Positions 46,688-55,841 of a DNA stretch of 64,000 nt are shown here, piece after piece. Below the pieces are notes generated by a model, which was not told where the DNA came from, did not search any database, and saw only the letters and a list, made by a program, of their open reading frames with translations. A program made the translations under genes and the position numbers. Where the stretch lies: NCBI RefSeq assembly GCF_900099975.1, contig NZ_FNEI01000004.1, positions 62,001-126,000 of the forward strand. Direction: 5' to 3'. Each line of letters opens with the position of its first letter. Position 1 is the stretch's first letter. This stretch comes from Arthrobacter cupressi. Its GTDB lineage: Bacteria; Actinomycetota; Actinomycetes; Actinomycetales; Micrococcaceae.

Positions 46688-47769
46688 CGGTGTGGTCCCT
46701 TCAGGAATCCGCTCTGGCGCCCCACCACCTGGCCGGCGTCGGGTGCGACGATCACTTCCTGGGCCGCGGCATACTGTTCGCCGCCGTCCTGCACGGCCAG
46801 CACCTCGGCGGGGTCAACCGACCGTTTGATGAGCGCCAGCCCCACCGCGCCCATTTCATAGTGCTGGGCCACGGAAGTCAGGGTGCCCACCTTGCGCTCG
46901 CCGGCGAGCACGTCGCTTCCGGCCTCCGGCAGGGTGTGCTGGGAGCCGTCCAGCTGCAGGAAAACCAGGCGCCGCGGCGGGTGCCCGAGGTTGTGGACCC
47001 GTGCGATGGTTTCCTGGCCCTTGTAGCAGCCCTTGGCCAGATGCACCGAGGTGCGCAGGAGGTCCAGCTCATGCGGGATCACCCGGTCGTCGGTCTCCGC
47101 GCCAAGCCGTGGGCGCCAGGCCGCGATCCGGAGCGCTTCGGAGGCCATGGTCCCCGCCAGCGCCAGGCCCTCCACCGCGTCCTCGAGCTCGGTGGCCGGG
47201 ATCAGGTATTCGAACCAGGGACGGTCCAGTCCGGGGTGTTCGCCCTCGGCGACCATGCTGTAGGAGTATCCGCCGGCGCCCACGTGCGGCCAGGGGTCTT
47301 CCCAGGCGATCCGGTCCGCCCAGGCGTCCACCGGCCTGGTGGAACCCACCGTGGCCCACTCGGCCGAGACATCCGCGATCTCCACGCGCAGCATGAATTT
47401 CATCTTGGTCAGCCATTCGGCCAGCGGACCCGCCTCGGCGGCCTCGACCAGCAGCCAGGCGGTGCCGCCGTCGTCCACGATCCGCGCGTCGAACTCGATC
47501 CTGCCCTGCACCGTCAACAGCAGCAGTTCGCTCGACACCCGCGGCGGCAGGTTCGTCACCTGCTGCGAGGAGAGGGTGTTGAGCCAGCTGAGCCGGTCCG
47601 GCCCGGTAACGGTCACAACGCCGCGGTGCGAGAGATCGACGACGGCGGTCCCGGCGGCCAGGGCGCGCTGCTCACGCAGCGGCTCGCCGTAGTGGGCGGC
47701 AACGCCGGAATCGGCGCCGCCGCCTTCGACGGCGCCGGGGCGCGACAACAGAGGGCTTTTGTAAGTCAT
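46684..47769 (-). CDS. YgfZ/GcvT-like folate-binding protein
   Basis: 361 residues of the COG0354 type that help Fe-S cluster enzymes with tetrahydrofolate. The signature is KGCYKGQETIARVHNLGHPP (about residues 240-259); GYSYSMV and the N-terminal GPDRLSWLNTLSSQQVTNLP match the GcvT fold. I chose ATG 47769, 23 bases after the flavodoxin-fold gene's stop; an ATG at 47820 lies inside that gene. Confidence 0.88.
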   Translation of the reverse strand: MTYKSPLLSRPGAVEGGGADSGVAAHYGEPLREQRALAAGTAVVDLSHRGVVTVTGPDRLSWLNTLSSQQVTNLPPRVSSELLLLTVQGRIEFDARIVDDGGTAWLLVEAAEAGPLAEWLTKMKFMLRVEIADVSAEWATVGSTRPVDAWADRIAWEDPWPHVGAGGYSYSMVAEGEHPGLDRPWFEYLIPATELEDAVEGLALAGTMASEALRIAAWRPRLGAETDDRVIPHELDLLRTSVHLAKGCYKGQETIARVHNLGHPPRRLVFLQLDGSQHTLPEAGSDVLAGERKVGTLTSVAQHYEMGAVGLALIKRSVDPAEVLAVQDGGEQYAAAQEVIVAPDAGQVVGRQSGFLKGPHR

Positions 47770-47791
47770 ATCCAGTAGAAGTCCTTTGGGC

Positions 47792-48514
47792 CTAGCGGTA
47801 TTCCGGATTTTCAAAGTCAAAGCGGGTTCCGGCTTTCCACTCGGCCGGCAGGTTTCCGTACGCCGGGATGCCGCCGGCGTCCTTGAGCAGTCGGGCCAGG
47901 TGGAGCAGGTTCCAGGTCATGAAGGTGGTGTTCCTGTTGGTGAAGTCGCTTTCCGGGCCGCCGGAGCCTTCGTCCAGGTAGCTCGGCCCCGGGCCCACCG
48001 CGCCGATCCAGCCGGCGTCGGCCTGGGGCGGGATGGTGAATCCGACGTGCTGGAGGCTGTACAGCACGTTCATGGCACAGTGCTTGATGCCGTCCTCGTT
48101 GCCCGTGATGAGGCAGCCGCCGACCTTCGGGTAGTACGCCCACTGGCCCTTGTTGTTGAGCTGGCCGGAGTGCGCATAGAGGCGTTCGATGACCTTCTTG
48201 GTCTGGGAGGAGTTGTCGCCCAGCCAGATGGGGCCGGCGAGCACCACGATGTCCGCCTCCTGGACCGCGGGATACAGTTCGGGCCACTCATCGCTGGCCC
48301 AACCGTGTTCGCGCATGTCCGGATAGACGCCGGGGGCAATGTCGTGGTCCACAGTGCGGATAACCCGGGTGCTGACGCCCTGCTTTTCCATAATGCGGCG
48401 GCTGACCTCGATCAGTCCCCCGGTATTGCTGAGCTGAGGCGAAGGTTTCAGGGTGCCGTTGAAAAAGACAGCCTTGAGCCCGTTATGACCGCCCGGTTTC
48501 GTGTGTTCAACCAT
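47792..48514 (-). CDS. NADPH-dependent FMN reductase / flavodoxin-fold protein
   Basis: 240 residues. The N-terminus has LKAVFFNGTLKPSPQLSNTG (phosphate-binding loop), with ADIVVLAGPIWLGDNSSQTK for the FMN loop. The family reduces quinones or azo compounds or supplies FMNH2. I chose ATG 48514 behind AAGGGGA. It is co-directional with the YgfZ-like gene and followed by it at 22 bases, so the two are likely one operon. Confidence 0.82.
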   Translation of the reverse strand: MVEHTKPGGHNGLKAVFFNGTLKPSPQLSNTGGLIEVSRRIMEKQGVSTRVIRTVDHDIAPGVYPDMREHGWASDEWPELYPAVQEADIVVLAGPIWLGDNSSQTKKVIERLYAHSGQLNNKGQWAYYPKVGGCLITGNEDGIKHCAMNVLYSLQHVGFTIPPQADAGWIGAVGPGPSYLDEGSGGPESDFTNRNTTFMTWNLLHLARLLKDAGGIPAYGNLPAEWKAGTRFDFENPEYR

Positions 48515-48651
48515 CGCTTCGTTCCCCTTGTAGCCGCGCGAGCCTGGATAGGAACCATAGTGCCCGGGAACGGCCGCACAGGAAACGCCGCCCGGCAACG
48601 CGCTTCAGGAACGCCCGGGCGCGAAACCTTGGGTTTAGGAGACCTTGTGGT

Positions 48652-49251
48652 TCAGGAGACCTTGTTCAGGAACGCCGAGGCGTGGGCTTCGAGGGACTTG
48701 CCCGGGGTGGAGACGTCCCAGCGCCACAGCAGGTTGCCGTCCACCAGGCCGAAAATCCTGGTGGCCGCCGTGTATTCCTTCGAATGACTGCCCCGCATCA
48801 CCATGTCGGTGCTGAGCTGGATCTGCGGGCCCTTGATCTGGCCGTAGTAGAGCTCGGTGATACCGCCCGGGTGCGTGATAGTGACCGAAAGGTCAAAGCC
48901 GCCGTCGGCATTGCGGCGGGCTTCGACGTCGTCGGCGTTCTTCAGCACAGGGACCATTTCCGCGGGAACCAGCCCGGGGCCGCCGTCGGCCTCAACCAGT
49001 TCCCGCTCAAGCGCCCAGAACCCGGTTTCGACCGTCAGTGGCCGAAGCTTGGTGCCGTGCTCGTCACTGAGCCAGCTTTCGGCGCGGTATTGCAGGTACG
49101 GCAGGCCGTTGTGGGTGAAGGAGACGTGCTGGATGAAATGTTCGGAATCCTCTTCACCGCTGCCCAGCCGTCCGCGGCCTTCCCACTCACCAATGAGCCA
49201 GGACAGGGGAACGAGTTCGGGTGTCAGATCCGTGGGAATTTCGAAGGGCAC
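48652..49251 (-). CDS. Nitrobindin-like FABP-fold heme protein
   Basis: 199 residues with the nitrobindin signature LSWLIGEWEGRGRLG at 17-31 and the C-terminal heme-ligand region LEAHASAFLNKV, in which the axial His is conserved. Bacterial nitrobindins bind ferric heme and isomerise peroxynitrite. The start is GTG at 49251. Its place next to YgfZ-like and FMN-reductase genes suggests a redox-stress group. Confidence 0.85.
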   Translation of the reverse strand: MPFEIPTDLTPELVPLSWLIGEWEGRGRLGSGEEDSEHFIQHVSFTHNGLPYLQYRAESWLSDEHGTKLRPLTVETGFWALERELVEADGGPGLVPAEMVPVLKNADDVEARRNADGGFDLSVTITHPGGITELYYGQIKGPQIQLSTDMVMRGSHSKEYTAATRIFGLVDGNLLWRWDVSTPGKSLEAHASAFLNKVS

Positions 49252-49283
49252 GGCAGTTCTACCTCAGCGCGACAGGGAATCGG

Positions 49284-49397
49284 TTACTTCTGGCCCTTGA
49301 ACAGGCGGTACACGACGAAGCCCGCGAACCAGGCCATGGAGATGCTGGCCAGGCCGAGCAGGACGAGGAAGAAGATTTCAAAGGCAACAACAGACAT
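49284..49397 (-). CDS. Small single-span membrane protein, 37 residues
   Basis: Minus-strand frame from ATG 49397 to TAA 49284: MSVVAFEIFFLVLLGLASIS followed by MAWFAGFVVYRLFKGQK. It has one or two hydrophobic segments and a basic tail, and AGGA seven bases before the ATG. It lies in the only gap between the nitrobindin-like gene and the next membrane protein, on the same strand, with GC-rich third positions. Function unknown. Confidence 0.65.
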   Translation of the reverse strand: MSVVAFEIFFLVLLGLASISMAWFAGFVVYRLFKGQK

Positions 49398-49413
49398 GAT
49401 GCCATCCTAGCGG

Positions 49414-50148
49414 TTAGTAGATGAGTAGTTTGTCGATGAAGTAGCAAAGCGAGCCCACGGCCCACACCGGCGCCACGCCCATGCCCACGACGGCGGCCAG
49501 GTTCAGCCGGCCCGGCCGCAGCGTGACCATGCGCCGGAAACTCAGGAGCACTGAACCCATCACCACGCCCACCACGGCCGCGGCCGGCACGGAAATATTG
49601 GAGAACACCAAACCGGCGAGCGGGGCCACCAGCCCGGCGGCGGCGATTCCCAACGGGGCCACGATCCGGTCGGGCCAGCGGAGCAGCCCCGTCAGCAGGG
49701 CCACAGCCGCACTAAGCCCGGCCACCAGCACCATCTCCTGCACACCGTTGAATCGCACGCTGGCGATCCAGCCCGCCCCGAGGCAACTGAGCAGAACCCC
49801 GGCGCAGCTGCCGAGGGTCGATTCGAGGCGCTGGGCCTGGCCCGTTCCGCGGACCAACTGGACGATGAATACCGCGATGACGCCCGCCGCGATGAACGCG
49901 GGAACGTAATCAAGGAATCCCGGCGCGGGAGCGAAGGCGGCTGCGATCGCGGAGCCCATCCCGCTGAGCCCGATGACCGCCGCGAGGGTCTTCTTCGCCG
50001 GCACGGCCAGGAAATGCGGCCAGCCGATTCCGACGGCGGCCGCCGCCACGATCCCGACGCCCACCATGACGGCGCCAGTGGTGTACGAGCCGGCAACGAT
50101 GACCGCGAGTATGGCGAGGCCAACCACGCCGATGCTCCAAGACTTCAC
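49414..50148 (-). CDS. Multi-span membrane protein of unknown function
   Basis: 244 residues with about eight hydrophobic segments separated by very short loops (for example SIGVVGLAILAVIVAGSYTT and MVGVGIVAAAAVGIGWPHFL). I chose the GTG at 50148 (Met-Lys-Ser-Trp) because AGGA lies upstream; the longer frame to 50307 adds a polar stretch and a Cys that do not look like a membrane protein start. Its strand and spacing suggest linkage to the small protein that follows. No family recognised. Confidence 0.7.
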   Translation of the reverse strand: MKSWSIGVVGLAILAVIVAGSYTTGAVMVGVGIVAAAAVGIGWPHFLAVPAKKTLAAVIGLSGMGSAIAAAFAPAPGFLDYVPAFIAAGVIAVFIVQLVRGTGQAQRLESTLGSCAGVLLSCLGAGWIASVRFNGVQEMVLVAGLSAAVALLTGLLRWPDRIVAPLGIAAAGLVAPLAGLVFSNISVPAAAVVGVVMGSVLLSFRRMVTLRPGRLNLAAVVGMGVAPVWAVGSLCYFIDKLLIY

Positions 50149-50223
50149 TGCATTCCTGACTTCATTGCGGCCTGCGTTCTTCGGCGGCCCGGGGTTGAAT
50201 ATCCTTCGCCCATCCTGCCCTAT

Positions 50224-50241
50224 GCGACAGAAATATGTCGC
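50224..50241. promoter_or_regulatory. Dyad GCGACA-N6-TGTCGC in the divergent glnR region
   Basis: A perfect six-base inverted repeat with a six-base spacer lies between the divergent membrane-protein gene and glnR. It is a plausible regulator site; whether GlnR or another protein binds it cannot be told. Confidence 0.4.
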
Positions 50242-50291
50242 CGAAGTTGCGGCAGGCGGCCCCAATCCATGTTCTGGATTCGCCCGGCGGG

Positions 50292-50297
50292 TATACT
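50292..50297 (+). promoter_or_regulatory. Candidate -10 TATACT of glnR
   Basis: TATACT 140 bases before the glnR ATG, with a weak TGTTCT about 16 bases upstream. CTCAAC and GTTTGAG arms just downstream could form an operator-like repeat. Confidence 0.4.
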
Positions 50298-50437
50298 CAA
50301 CTGTCAACAGCGTTTGAGTTGCCGGGTCCTTCCGAAGGTCCCTCCTCCGGGGTAACCGGCTTCCACGACGCAGTCAGACGCCGGTGGAATTCCGGTCCAG
50401 ACGCCCGATGATGCGCGGCCCGCCCCTTGGAGGAACT

Positions 50438-51136
50438 ATGTCGCACATCCTGCTCCTGACGAACAGCCCCGGCTCGTCCGTGGACATCCTGCCGGCGCTG
50501 GAACTGTTGAACCACCGTGTGCACATCCTGCCTGCAGAACCCACGGCGCTGCTGGACACCGACCCCACCGACGTCGTCTTCCTGGATGCCCGCAAGGACC
50601 TCGTGGGCGCCCGCTCGCTGACTCAGCTGCTGAAAGCCACGGGCCTCAGCGCTCCCCTGATGCTGATCCTCACCGAGGGCGGCATGGCCGCCGTGTCCTC
50701 GGCCTGGTCAGTTGACGACATCGTGCTCGACTCCGCCGGCCCCGCCGAAGTCGAAGCACGCATCCGGCTGGCCATGGCCCGGGCGGTCCCGGAGGAAGAG
50801 GAAACCCAGAGCGAAATCCGGGCGGCCGGCGTCGTGATCGATGAAGCGAGCTATACCGCACGGGTCAGCGGACAGCCGCTGAACCTGACCTTCAAGGAAT
50901 TCGAACTCCTTAAGTACCTCGCCCAGCATCCCGGCCGTGTATTCACCCGGCAGCAGCTCCTGACCGAAGTGTGGGGCTATGACTACTACGGCGGCACCCG
51001 CACGGTGGACGTCCACATCCGGCGCCTGCGCGCCAAGCTTGGCGCCGACCATGAGAACCTCATCAGCACGGTGCGCAACGTCGGCTACCGGCTGACCCTC
51101 GTCAGGCTGCCGGACGACGAGCTTTCCGACGCCTAA
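50438..51136 (+). CDS. glnR: GlnR-type OmpR-family response regulator
   Basis: Orphan regulator of nitrogen genes in actinobacteria. 232 residues: receiver-like domain ([20 protein letters not shown]; Asp in [10 protein letters not shown]) with no adjacent kinase, then a winged-helix domain ([37 protein letters not shown]). [12 protein letters not shown] is close to the GlnR subfamily. ATG 50438 follows GGAGGAACT. It lies directly before mshD, a neighbourhood also known from mycobacteria. Confidence 0.82.
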   Translation: MSHILLLTNSPGSSVDILPALELLNHRVHILPAEPTALLDTDPTDVVFLDARKDLVGARSLTQLLKATGLSAPLMLILTEGGMAAVSSAWSVDDIVLDSAGPAEVEARIRLAMARAVPEEEETQSEIRAAGVVIDEASYTARVSGQPLNLTFKEFELLKYLAQHPGRVFTRQQLLTEVWGYDYYGGTRTVDVHIRRLRAKLGADHENLISTVRNVGYRLTLVRLPDDELSDA

Positions 51137-51160
51137 GGCTCGTTCCTTCCTTAAACCAAA

Positions 51161-51185
51161 AGGCCCGGACACAGTCCGGGCCTTC
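51161..51185 (+). terminator. Terminator of glnR
   Basis: AAGGCCCGGAC and its complement form an 11-bp stem around a three-base loop 24 bases past the glnR stop. Confidence 0.85.
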
Positions 51186-51197
51186 CTGTATTCGTAG

Positions 51198-51249
51198 TGG
51201 AGGACATACGGGTCGAACGTATCGAGGCCGCCCCACTGGCGGATCCCCC
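51198..51249 (-). other. tRNA-like structure lacking the D-arm
   Basis: On the minus strand GGGGGAT (51243-51249) can pair with GTCCTCC (51199-51205) as a seven-base acceptor with two G-T pairs. ATACG-TTCGACC-CGTAT (51206-51222) is a perfect T-arm with the TTCGA loop, and CCGCC...GGCGG is a single hairpin in place of the D and anticodon arms. An unpaired A follows at the 3' end. At 52 bases it is too short for a tRNA; it may be a tRNA remnant or coincidence. Confidence 0.35.
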
Positions 51250-51350
51250 TCGTATTCCTGCTCCGAAGAGCCGGACGAGATATAGACCTTACAGGGCCGC
51301 CGCAGTTCCGGCAAAACGAACTACACCGATGTATTCCGCGGCAGGACGTA

Positions 51351-51356
51351 TAGCCT
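51351..51356 (+). promoter_or_regulatory. -10 box TAGCCT, leaderless start of mshD
   Basis: TAGCCT is followed by six bases and the ATG at 51363; an overlapping TATAGC begins two bases earlier. Confidence 0.5.
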
Positions 51357-51362
51357 TGCTGC

Positions 51363-52334
51363 ATGAGTCTTGCGCATCCGGAAAAATGGCCGGTCCTCGC
51401 CCTCAACGGCGCAGCGGACCCGGAACTGCTCAGGGACATCAAAGCCCTGGCCGCAGCCGCCGAGGAGGCGGACGGCAACCCGCCGCTGTCCGAACAGACC
51501 CTGGTGCTGCTGCGGGGTGCCGGCTCCTCGGACCACCTGCTCACAACACTGGCCCTGTACGCCCCGGATGAGGACAGCGATCCCTCCAGCGGCGAGGATC
51601 TGGCGGGGGTCGCCGTCGTTGTCGGGGAGCCGGACGGCACCGGGGTCCTGGAAATGGCAGTGCATCCCAGCTATCGCAGCCAGGGCGTTGCCGGCCGCCT
51701 GCTCGGCTACCTGCAGGACACCCGCGGCCTGCGCGGACTGAGCGCCTGGTCCCACGGGGACCACGCCGCGGCCGCAAAACTGGCTGCGCGCTTTTCCTAC
51801 AAGCCGGTCCGGGAGTTGTGGCGGATGCGCCTGATGGCGTCCGTGGCGGAAATGCCCGACGCCGGTCTCCCGGACGGAGTCACCCTCCGAGCCTTCGTGC
51901 CGGGCCAGGATGAAGGCGCCTGGCTGGCAGCCAACAAGGCGGCGTTCGCGCACCACCCCGAACAAGGCTCCATGACCCGGGCCGACCTCGAAGCAAGGAT
52001 GGATGAAGACTGGTTCGACCCGGCAGGTTTCCTGCTGGCCGAAAACGAAGCCGGTGAACTGCTTGGCTTCCACTGGACAAAGGTTCACCCCGGACACGGC
52101 GGACACCCGCCGATCGGCGAGGTGTACGTGGTGGGCGTGACTCCCGCCGCCCAGGGCCTGGGCCTTGGCAAAGCACTGACCGTTGCCGGGATCCGGCACC
52201 TGGAGCAGCACGAGCTGCACGCGGTGATGCTGTACGTCGATGCGGACAACACCGCGGCCGTGACGCTTTACCAGAAACTCGGTTTTGTCCGCTGGGATGC
52301 GGATGTCATGTACGGGCCGTTAACAGAAAATTAA
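51363..52334 (+). CDS. mshD: Mycothiol synthase
   Basis: Last step of mycothiol synthesis: acetylation of Cys-GlcN-Ins by acetyl-CoA. 323 residues with two GNAT domains: VLEMAVHPSYRSQGVAGRLL in the first and VYVVGVTPAAQGLGLGKALT in the second. ELLGFHWTKVHPG is a marker of MshD. Mycothiol marks the host as an actinobacterium. Its stop lies inside the dyad at 52318-52336. Confidence 0.9.
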   Translation: MSLAHPEKWPVLALNGAADPELLRDIKALAAAAEEADGNPPLSEQTLVLLRGAGSSDHLLTTLALYAPDEDSDPSSGEDLAGVAVVVGEPDGTGVLEMAVHPSYRSQGVAGRLLGYLQDTRGLRGLSAWSHGDHAAAAKLAARFSYKPVRELWRMRLMASVAEMPDAGLPDGVTLRAFVPGQDEGAWLAANKAAFAHHPEQGSMTRADLEARMDEDWFDPAGFLLAENEAGELLGFHWTKVHPGHGGHPPIGEVYVVGVTPAAQGLGLGKALTVAGIRHLEQHELHAVMLYVDADNTAAVTLYQKLGFVRWDADVMYGPLTEN

Positions 52335-52336
52335 CG
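52318..52336. promoter_or_regulatory. Inverted repeat CGTTAA-N7-TTAACG before ppk1
   Basis: AT-rich dyad overlapping the mshD stop, 100 bases before the ppk1 ATG. It stands out in GC-rich DNA and could be a regulator site (for example phosphate control of ppk1); the binding protein is unknown. Confidence 0.4.
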
Positions 52337-52437
52337 TGCTGCGGACAAGCCGCTTCACGCACCGGTCATGGGGAATTCCGGAAGGCGGAGATACTTGTAG
52401 GGTTGAAGGAAACCCGCCCTGAATGAAGGAGAATCCG

Positions 52438-54687
52438 ATGAACCCGGAACCGGCAGGAACAGCCAAGACCGAGGTCAAAGGCTCTACCTTGCCTCCCCGC
52501 TTCGGCTCCTCCGAGGTACCCGCATCCAGGGCCACGCAGGACCGCATCGACATCCCCGAGTTCGCCCCGTCCCTGGAACCGGAAGGCGACATTTCGCCGG
52601 ACCGCTTCCTGGACCGTGAACTGAGCTGGCTGGCCTTCAACGCCCGCGTTCTGGAACTTGCCGAGGACCCGGATCTCTTCCTCCTGGAGCGGGTCAACTT
52701 CCTGTCGATCTTCGCGTCCAACCTGGACGAATTCTTCATGGTCCGGGTGGCGGGCCTGAAGCGCCGCATCGCCACCGGCCTGGCGGTGCCCTCCCCCGCC
52801 GGGCTGAGCCCCATCGAGGTCCTCGAGCAGATCGGCGAGGCCGCCCACAAGCTGCAGGAGCGCCACGCCCGCGTGTTCGCGGAGCAGATCCGCCCGGCCC
52901 TGGCCTACGAGCACATCCACCTCATGCATTGGGATGAGCTGGACGATGAAGCCCAGCACCGCCTGAGCACCATGTTCAGCGAGAAGGTCTTCCCGATCCT
53001 CACCCCTCTCGCCGTGGACCCCGCCCACCCGTTCCCGTACATTTCCGGACTGTCCCTGAACCTCGCGGTCATCGTCCGGAACCCCGTGAGCGACAAGGAA
53101 CTGTTCGCCCGCGTGAAGGTGCCGGACCAGCTTCCCCGCCTGATCTCCATCGACGGCCCGCGCGCCGGCGCCATCCCGGGCCGCGTGGCCCGCTTCATCG
53201 CCCTCGAAGAAGTCATCGCCGTCCACCTGGACAAGCTCTTCCCGGGCATGGAAGTGGTGGAACACCACAGCTTCCGCGTCACCCGCAACGAGGACGTGGA
53301 GGTTGAAGAAGACGACGCCGAGAACCTCCTGCAGGCCCTAGAGAAGGAACTGCTGCGCCGCCGCTTTGGCCCGCCCGTCCGGCTCGAGGTCACCACGGAC
53401 ATCAACCCGAACATCCGGGCGCTCCTGATCCGCGAACTGGGCATCGAGGAGTCCGAGGTCTACTCGGTCCCGGCCCCGCTGGACCTGCGCGGCCTGTCCG
53501 TGATCGCCGGAATCGACCGTGCGGACCTGCACTACCCGAAGCACGTGCCGCACACCTCCCGGTACCTGAACGAGTCTGAAACGTCCAAGGCCGCCAATGT
53601 CTTCGCAGCCATGCGCCGCCGGGACATCCTGCTGCACCACCCCTACGACTCCTTCTCGACGTCGGTCCAGGCCTTCCTGGAGCAGGCCGCCTCGGACCCG
53701 AAGGTCCAGGCCATCAAGCAGACCCTCTACCGCACTTCCGGCGACTCGCCGATCGTGGACGCCCTGATCGACGCCGCCGAGGCAGGCAAGCAGGTCCTGG
53801 CCCTGGTGGAAATCAAGGCCCGCTTCGACGAACAGGCCAACATCTCCTGGGCGCGGAAGCTGGAGCAGGCAGGCGTGCACGTGGTGTACGGCATCGTGGG
53901 ACTCAAGACCCACTGCAAGCTCTCCCTCGTGGTCCGCCAGGAGGTGGACGGCCTGCGCCGTTACTGCCACATCGGCACCGGCAACTACCACCCCCGCACG
54001 GCCCGCTACTACGAGGACCTCGGCCTGCTCACCTCCAACGACCAGGTGGGCGAAGACCTGTCCAAGCTCTTCAACCAGCTCTCCGGCTACGCGCCGAAGT
54101 CCACCTTCAAGCGGCTCCTGGTGGCTCCGCGGTCCGTCCGGTCCGGGCTGATCGACCGGATCGAAACCGAGATCAGCAACGCCCGCGCCGGGCTGCCTGC
54201 GCGGGTGCAGATCAAGGTCAACTCCATGGTGGACGAGGCCATCATCGACTCCCTGTACCGGGCATCGCAGGCGGGGGTGAAGGTGGACGTGCTGGTGCGC
54301 GGCATCTGCTCGCTCCGGCCGGGCGTTCCGGGCCTGAGCGAAAACATCACGGTCCGCTCCGTGCTGGGCCGCTTCCTGGAACACTCCCGCGTCTTCGCCT
54401 TCGCCAACGGCAACTCCCCCGTGGTCTACATCGGCTCGGCGGACATGATGCACCGCAACCTGGACCGCCGGGTGGAAGCCCTGGTGCAGTTGTCCAGCCG
54501 CGAAGACACCGCCGAGGTCCTGGACCTGCTGCGGCGCTACCTCGATCCCGGGACCTCCAGCTGGCACCTGGACAACGAAGGCCACTGGACCCGCCACCAC
54601 CTGGCCGAGGATGGGACTCCCCTGCTGGACATCCAGTCCTGGCTTCTGGCATCCCGCTCCCGCCAGCGCGCAGTTTCCCGGCGGTAG
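52438..54687 (+). CDS. ppk1: Polyphosphate kinase 1
   Basis: Reversibly makes polyphosphate from ATP. 749 residues: N-terminal ATP-binding part with [17 protein letters not shown] and [15 protein letters not shown], the H/D-loop with the autophosphorylated His in [12 protein letters not shown] (near residue 490), and [17 protein letters not shown] near the end. I chose ATG 52438 because AAGGAG precedes it by seven bases; the frame opens 15 bases earlier. It overlaps no neighbour and is followed after nine bases by the MutT1-like gene. Confidence 0.96.
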   Translation: MNPEPAGTAKTEVKGSTLPPRFGSSEVPASRATQDRIDIPEFAPSLEPEGDISPDRFLDRELSWLAFNARVLELAEDPDLFLLERVNFLSIFASNLDEFFMVRVAGLKRRIATGLAVPSPAGLSPIEVLEQIGEAAHKLQERHARVFAEQIRPALAYEHIHLMHWDELDDEAQHRLSTMFSEKVFPILTPLAVDPAHPFPYISGLSLNLAVIVRNPVSDKELFARVKVPDQLPRLISIDGPRAGAIPGRVARFIALEEVIAVHLDKLFPGMEVVEHHSFRVTRNEDVEVEEDDAENLLQALEKELLRRRFGPPVRLEVTTDINPNIRALLIRELGIEESEVYSVPAPLDLRGLSVIAGIDRADLHYPKHVPHTSRYLNESETSKAANVFAAMRRRDILLHHPYDSFSTSVQAFLEQAASDPKVQAIKQTLYRTSGDSPIVDALIDAAEAGKQVLALVEIKARFDEQANISWARKLEQAGVHVVYGIVGLKTHCKLSLVVRQEVDGLRRYCHIGTGNYHPRTARYYEDLGLLTSNDQVGEDLSKLFNQLSGYAPKSTFKRLLVAPRSVRSGLIDRIETEISNARAGLPARVQIKVNSMVDEAIIDSLYRASQAGVKVDVLVRGICSLRPGVPGLSENITVRSVLGRFLEHSRVFAFANGNSPVVYIGSADMMHRNLDRRVEALVQLSSREDTAEVLDLLRRYLDPGTSSWHLDNEGHWTRHHLAEDGTPLLDIQSWLLASRSRQRAVSRR

Positions 54688-54696
54688 GCAGCAGCA

Positions 54697-55680
54697 GTGA
54701 AGAGCGATACACCGATCGCGGACCAGACCGACCATCCCGGCGAGGAAGTCGCGGTTACCGCGGCGGGGGCGATCCCCTGGCGCTTGAACAAGGGCGCCCT
54801 TGAGGTGCTGCTGATCCATCGGCCCAAGTACGACGATTGGTCCTGGCCAAAGGGCAAGATCGACGCCGGGGAGACAATCCCCCAGTGCGCGGTGCGCGAG
54901 ATCTCGGAAGAGATCGGCATCCAGGCAACCCTGGGCATCCCCCTGCCGCCCATCCACTACCACGTCACTGCCGGCCTGAAGGTGGTCCACTACTGGGCTG
55001 TGCACCTGAACGCTGCCCTGCTCAACGGCAACGGCATCAAGCCTGACGGCAAGGAAGTCGACGCGGTGATGTGGGCAGGTCCCGAGCGGGCGGCCCAGTA
55101 CCTGAGCAATCCCAGCGACGTCGCGCCGCTCAAGGAACTTGCGAAGGCCCACGCCAACAATGAGCTGGATACCTGGCCCCTGATCCTGGTCCGGCATGCC
55201 AAGGCCAAGCCTCGGTCCTCGTGGACCAAGGCCGAAGGCAGCCGTCCGCTCGCCGCGACCGGACAGCGGCAGGCCCTTGCCGTGCAACGGCTGTTGGACG
55301 CGTGGAAACCGCCGCGGATCGTCACCAGCCCCTGGACCCGGTGCGTTGCGACGATTGCCCCCTACGCGAAGGCCGCCGGCGCCAAGGTCAAGCTGGTGGA
55401 CGCGCTGACCGAGCACGCCCACGAACGCAAGCCCAAGAAGACGGGCGACACCGTCTCGGCCCTGTTCGACAAGCAGCAGCCGGTCGCCGTATGCACGCAC
55501 CGGCCTGCACTGCCGACCATCCTCAAAACGCTGGCCGGGCACATGGGTCCCGAACTCCGCGCGCTTCTTCCGCGGGAGGATCCGTACCTCGCGCCGGGCG
55601 AAATGATCGTCTGCCATGTGTCGCGGGGCAACGGCGGGCGGGTTGTCGCCGTCGAGCAGTTCAAACCCTTCGACGACTAA
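54697..55680 (+). CDS. NUDIX hydrolase fused to a histidine phosphatase (MutT1-like)
   Basis: 327 residues. The NUDIX box runs from G53 to about 75 (GKIDAGETIPQCAVREISEE), followed from about 160 by a histidine-phosphatase domain with LVRHAKAK and a conserved CTHRP. This fusion is the architecture of mycobacterial MutT1, which cleaves 8-oxo-(d)GTP and dinucleoside polyphosphates. It is nine bases after ppk1, matching the ppk1-mutT1 pair in mycobacteria. GTG start at 54697. Confidence 0.88.
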   Translation: MKSDTPIADQTDHPGEEVAVTAAGAIPWRLNKGALEVLLIHRPKYDDWSWPKGKIDAGETIPQCAVREISEEIGIQATLGIPLPPIHYHVTAGLKVVHYWAVHLNAALLNGNGIKPDGKEVDAVMWAGPERAAQYLSNPSDVAPLKELAKAHANNELDTWPLILVRHAKAKPRSSWTKAEGSRPLAATGQRQALAVQRLLDAWKPPRIVTSPWTRCVATIAPYAKAAGAKVKLVDALTEHAHERKPKKTGDTVSALFDKQQPVAVCTHRPALPTILKTLAGHMGPELRALLPREDPYLAPGEMIVCHVSRGNGGRVVAVEQFKPFDD

Positions 55681-55736
55681 GAGCCGGCCCGGTTGACTCC
55701 GGTTCCCGCGGCCCTGGCGACACGCCGACGGCGGAC

Positions 55737-55832
55737 GTGCTGGCCGCCGTCGACCGCATGGCGGACGCGGCCCGCACGGCAGGACTCGACGCAGACGCCG
55801 TGATCGGGCTGCTCAACGGGCGGCTAAAGTAA
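55737..55832 (+). CDS. Possible 31-residue peptide upstream of thyA
   Basis: A frame from GTG 55737 to TAA 55832 reads LAAVDRMADAARTAGLDADA then VIGLLNGRLK after the initiator. It has strongly GC-biased third positions and looks like an amphipathic helix. The TAA overlaps the thyA -10 box. There is no clear ribosome-binding site, and the frame continues upstream without a start, so a gene remnant is equally likely. Confidence 0.35.
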   Translation: MLAAVDRMADAARTAGLDADAVIGLLNGRLK

Positions 55833-55835
55833 GCT
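55830..55835 (+). promoter_or_regulatory. -10 box TAAGCT, leaderless start of thyA
   Basis: TAAGCT, six bases (GGACCC), then the GTG at 55842. Confidence 0.5.
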
Positions 55836-55841
55836 GGACCC

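Noticed and set aside
51198..51249. A functional tRNA or tmRNA at this site
   Set aside because: The D-arm and a proper anticodon loop are missing and the length is only 52 bases; kept as a tRNA-like structure.
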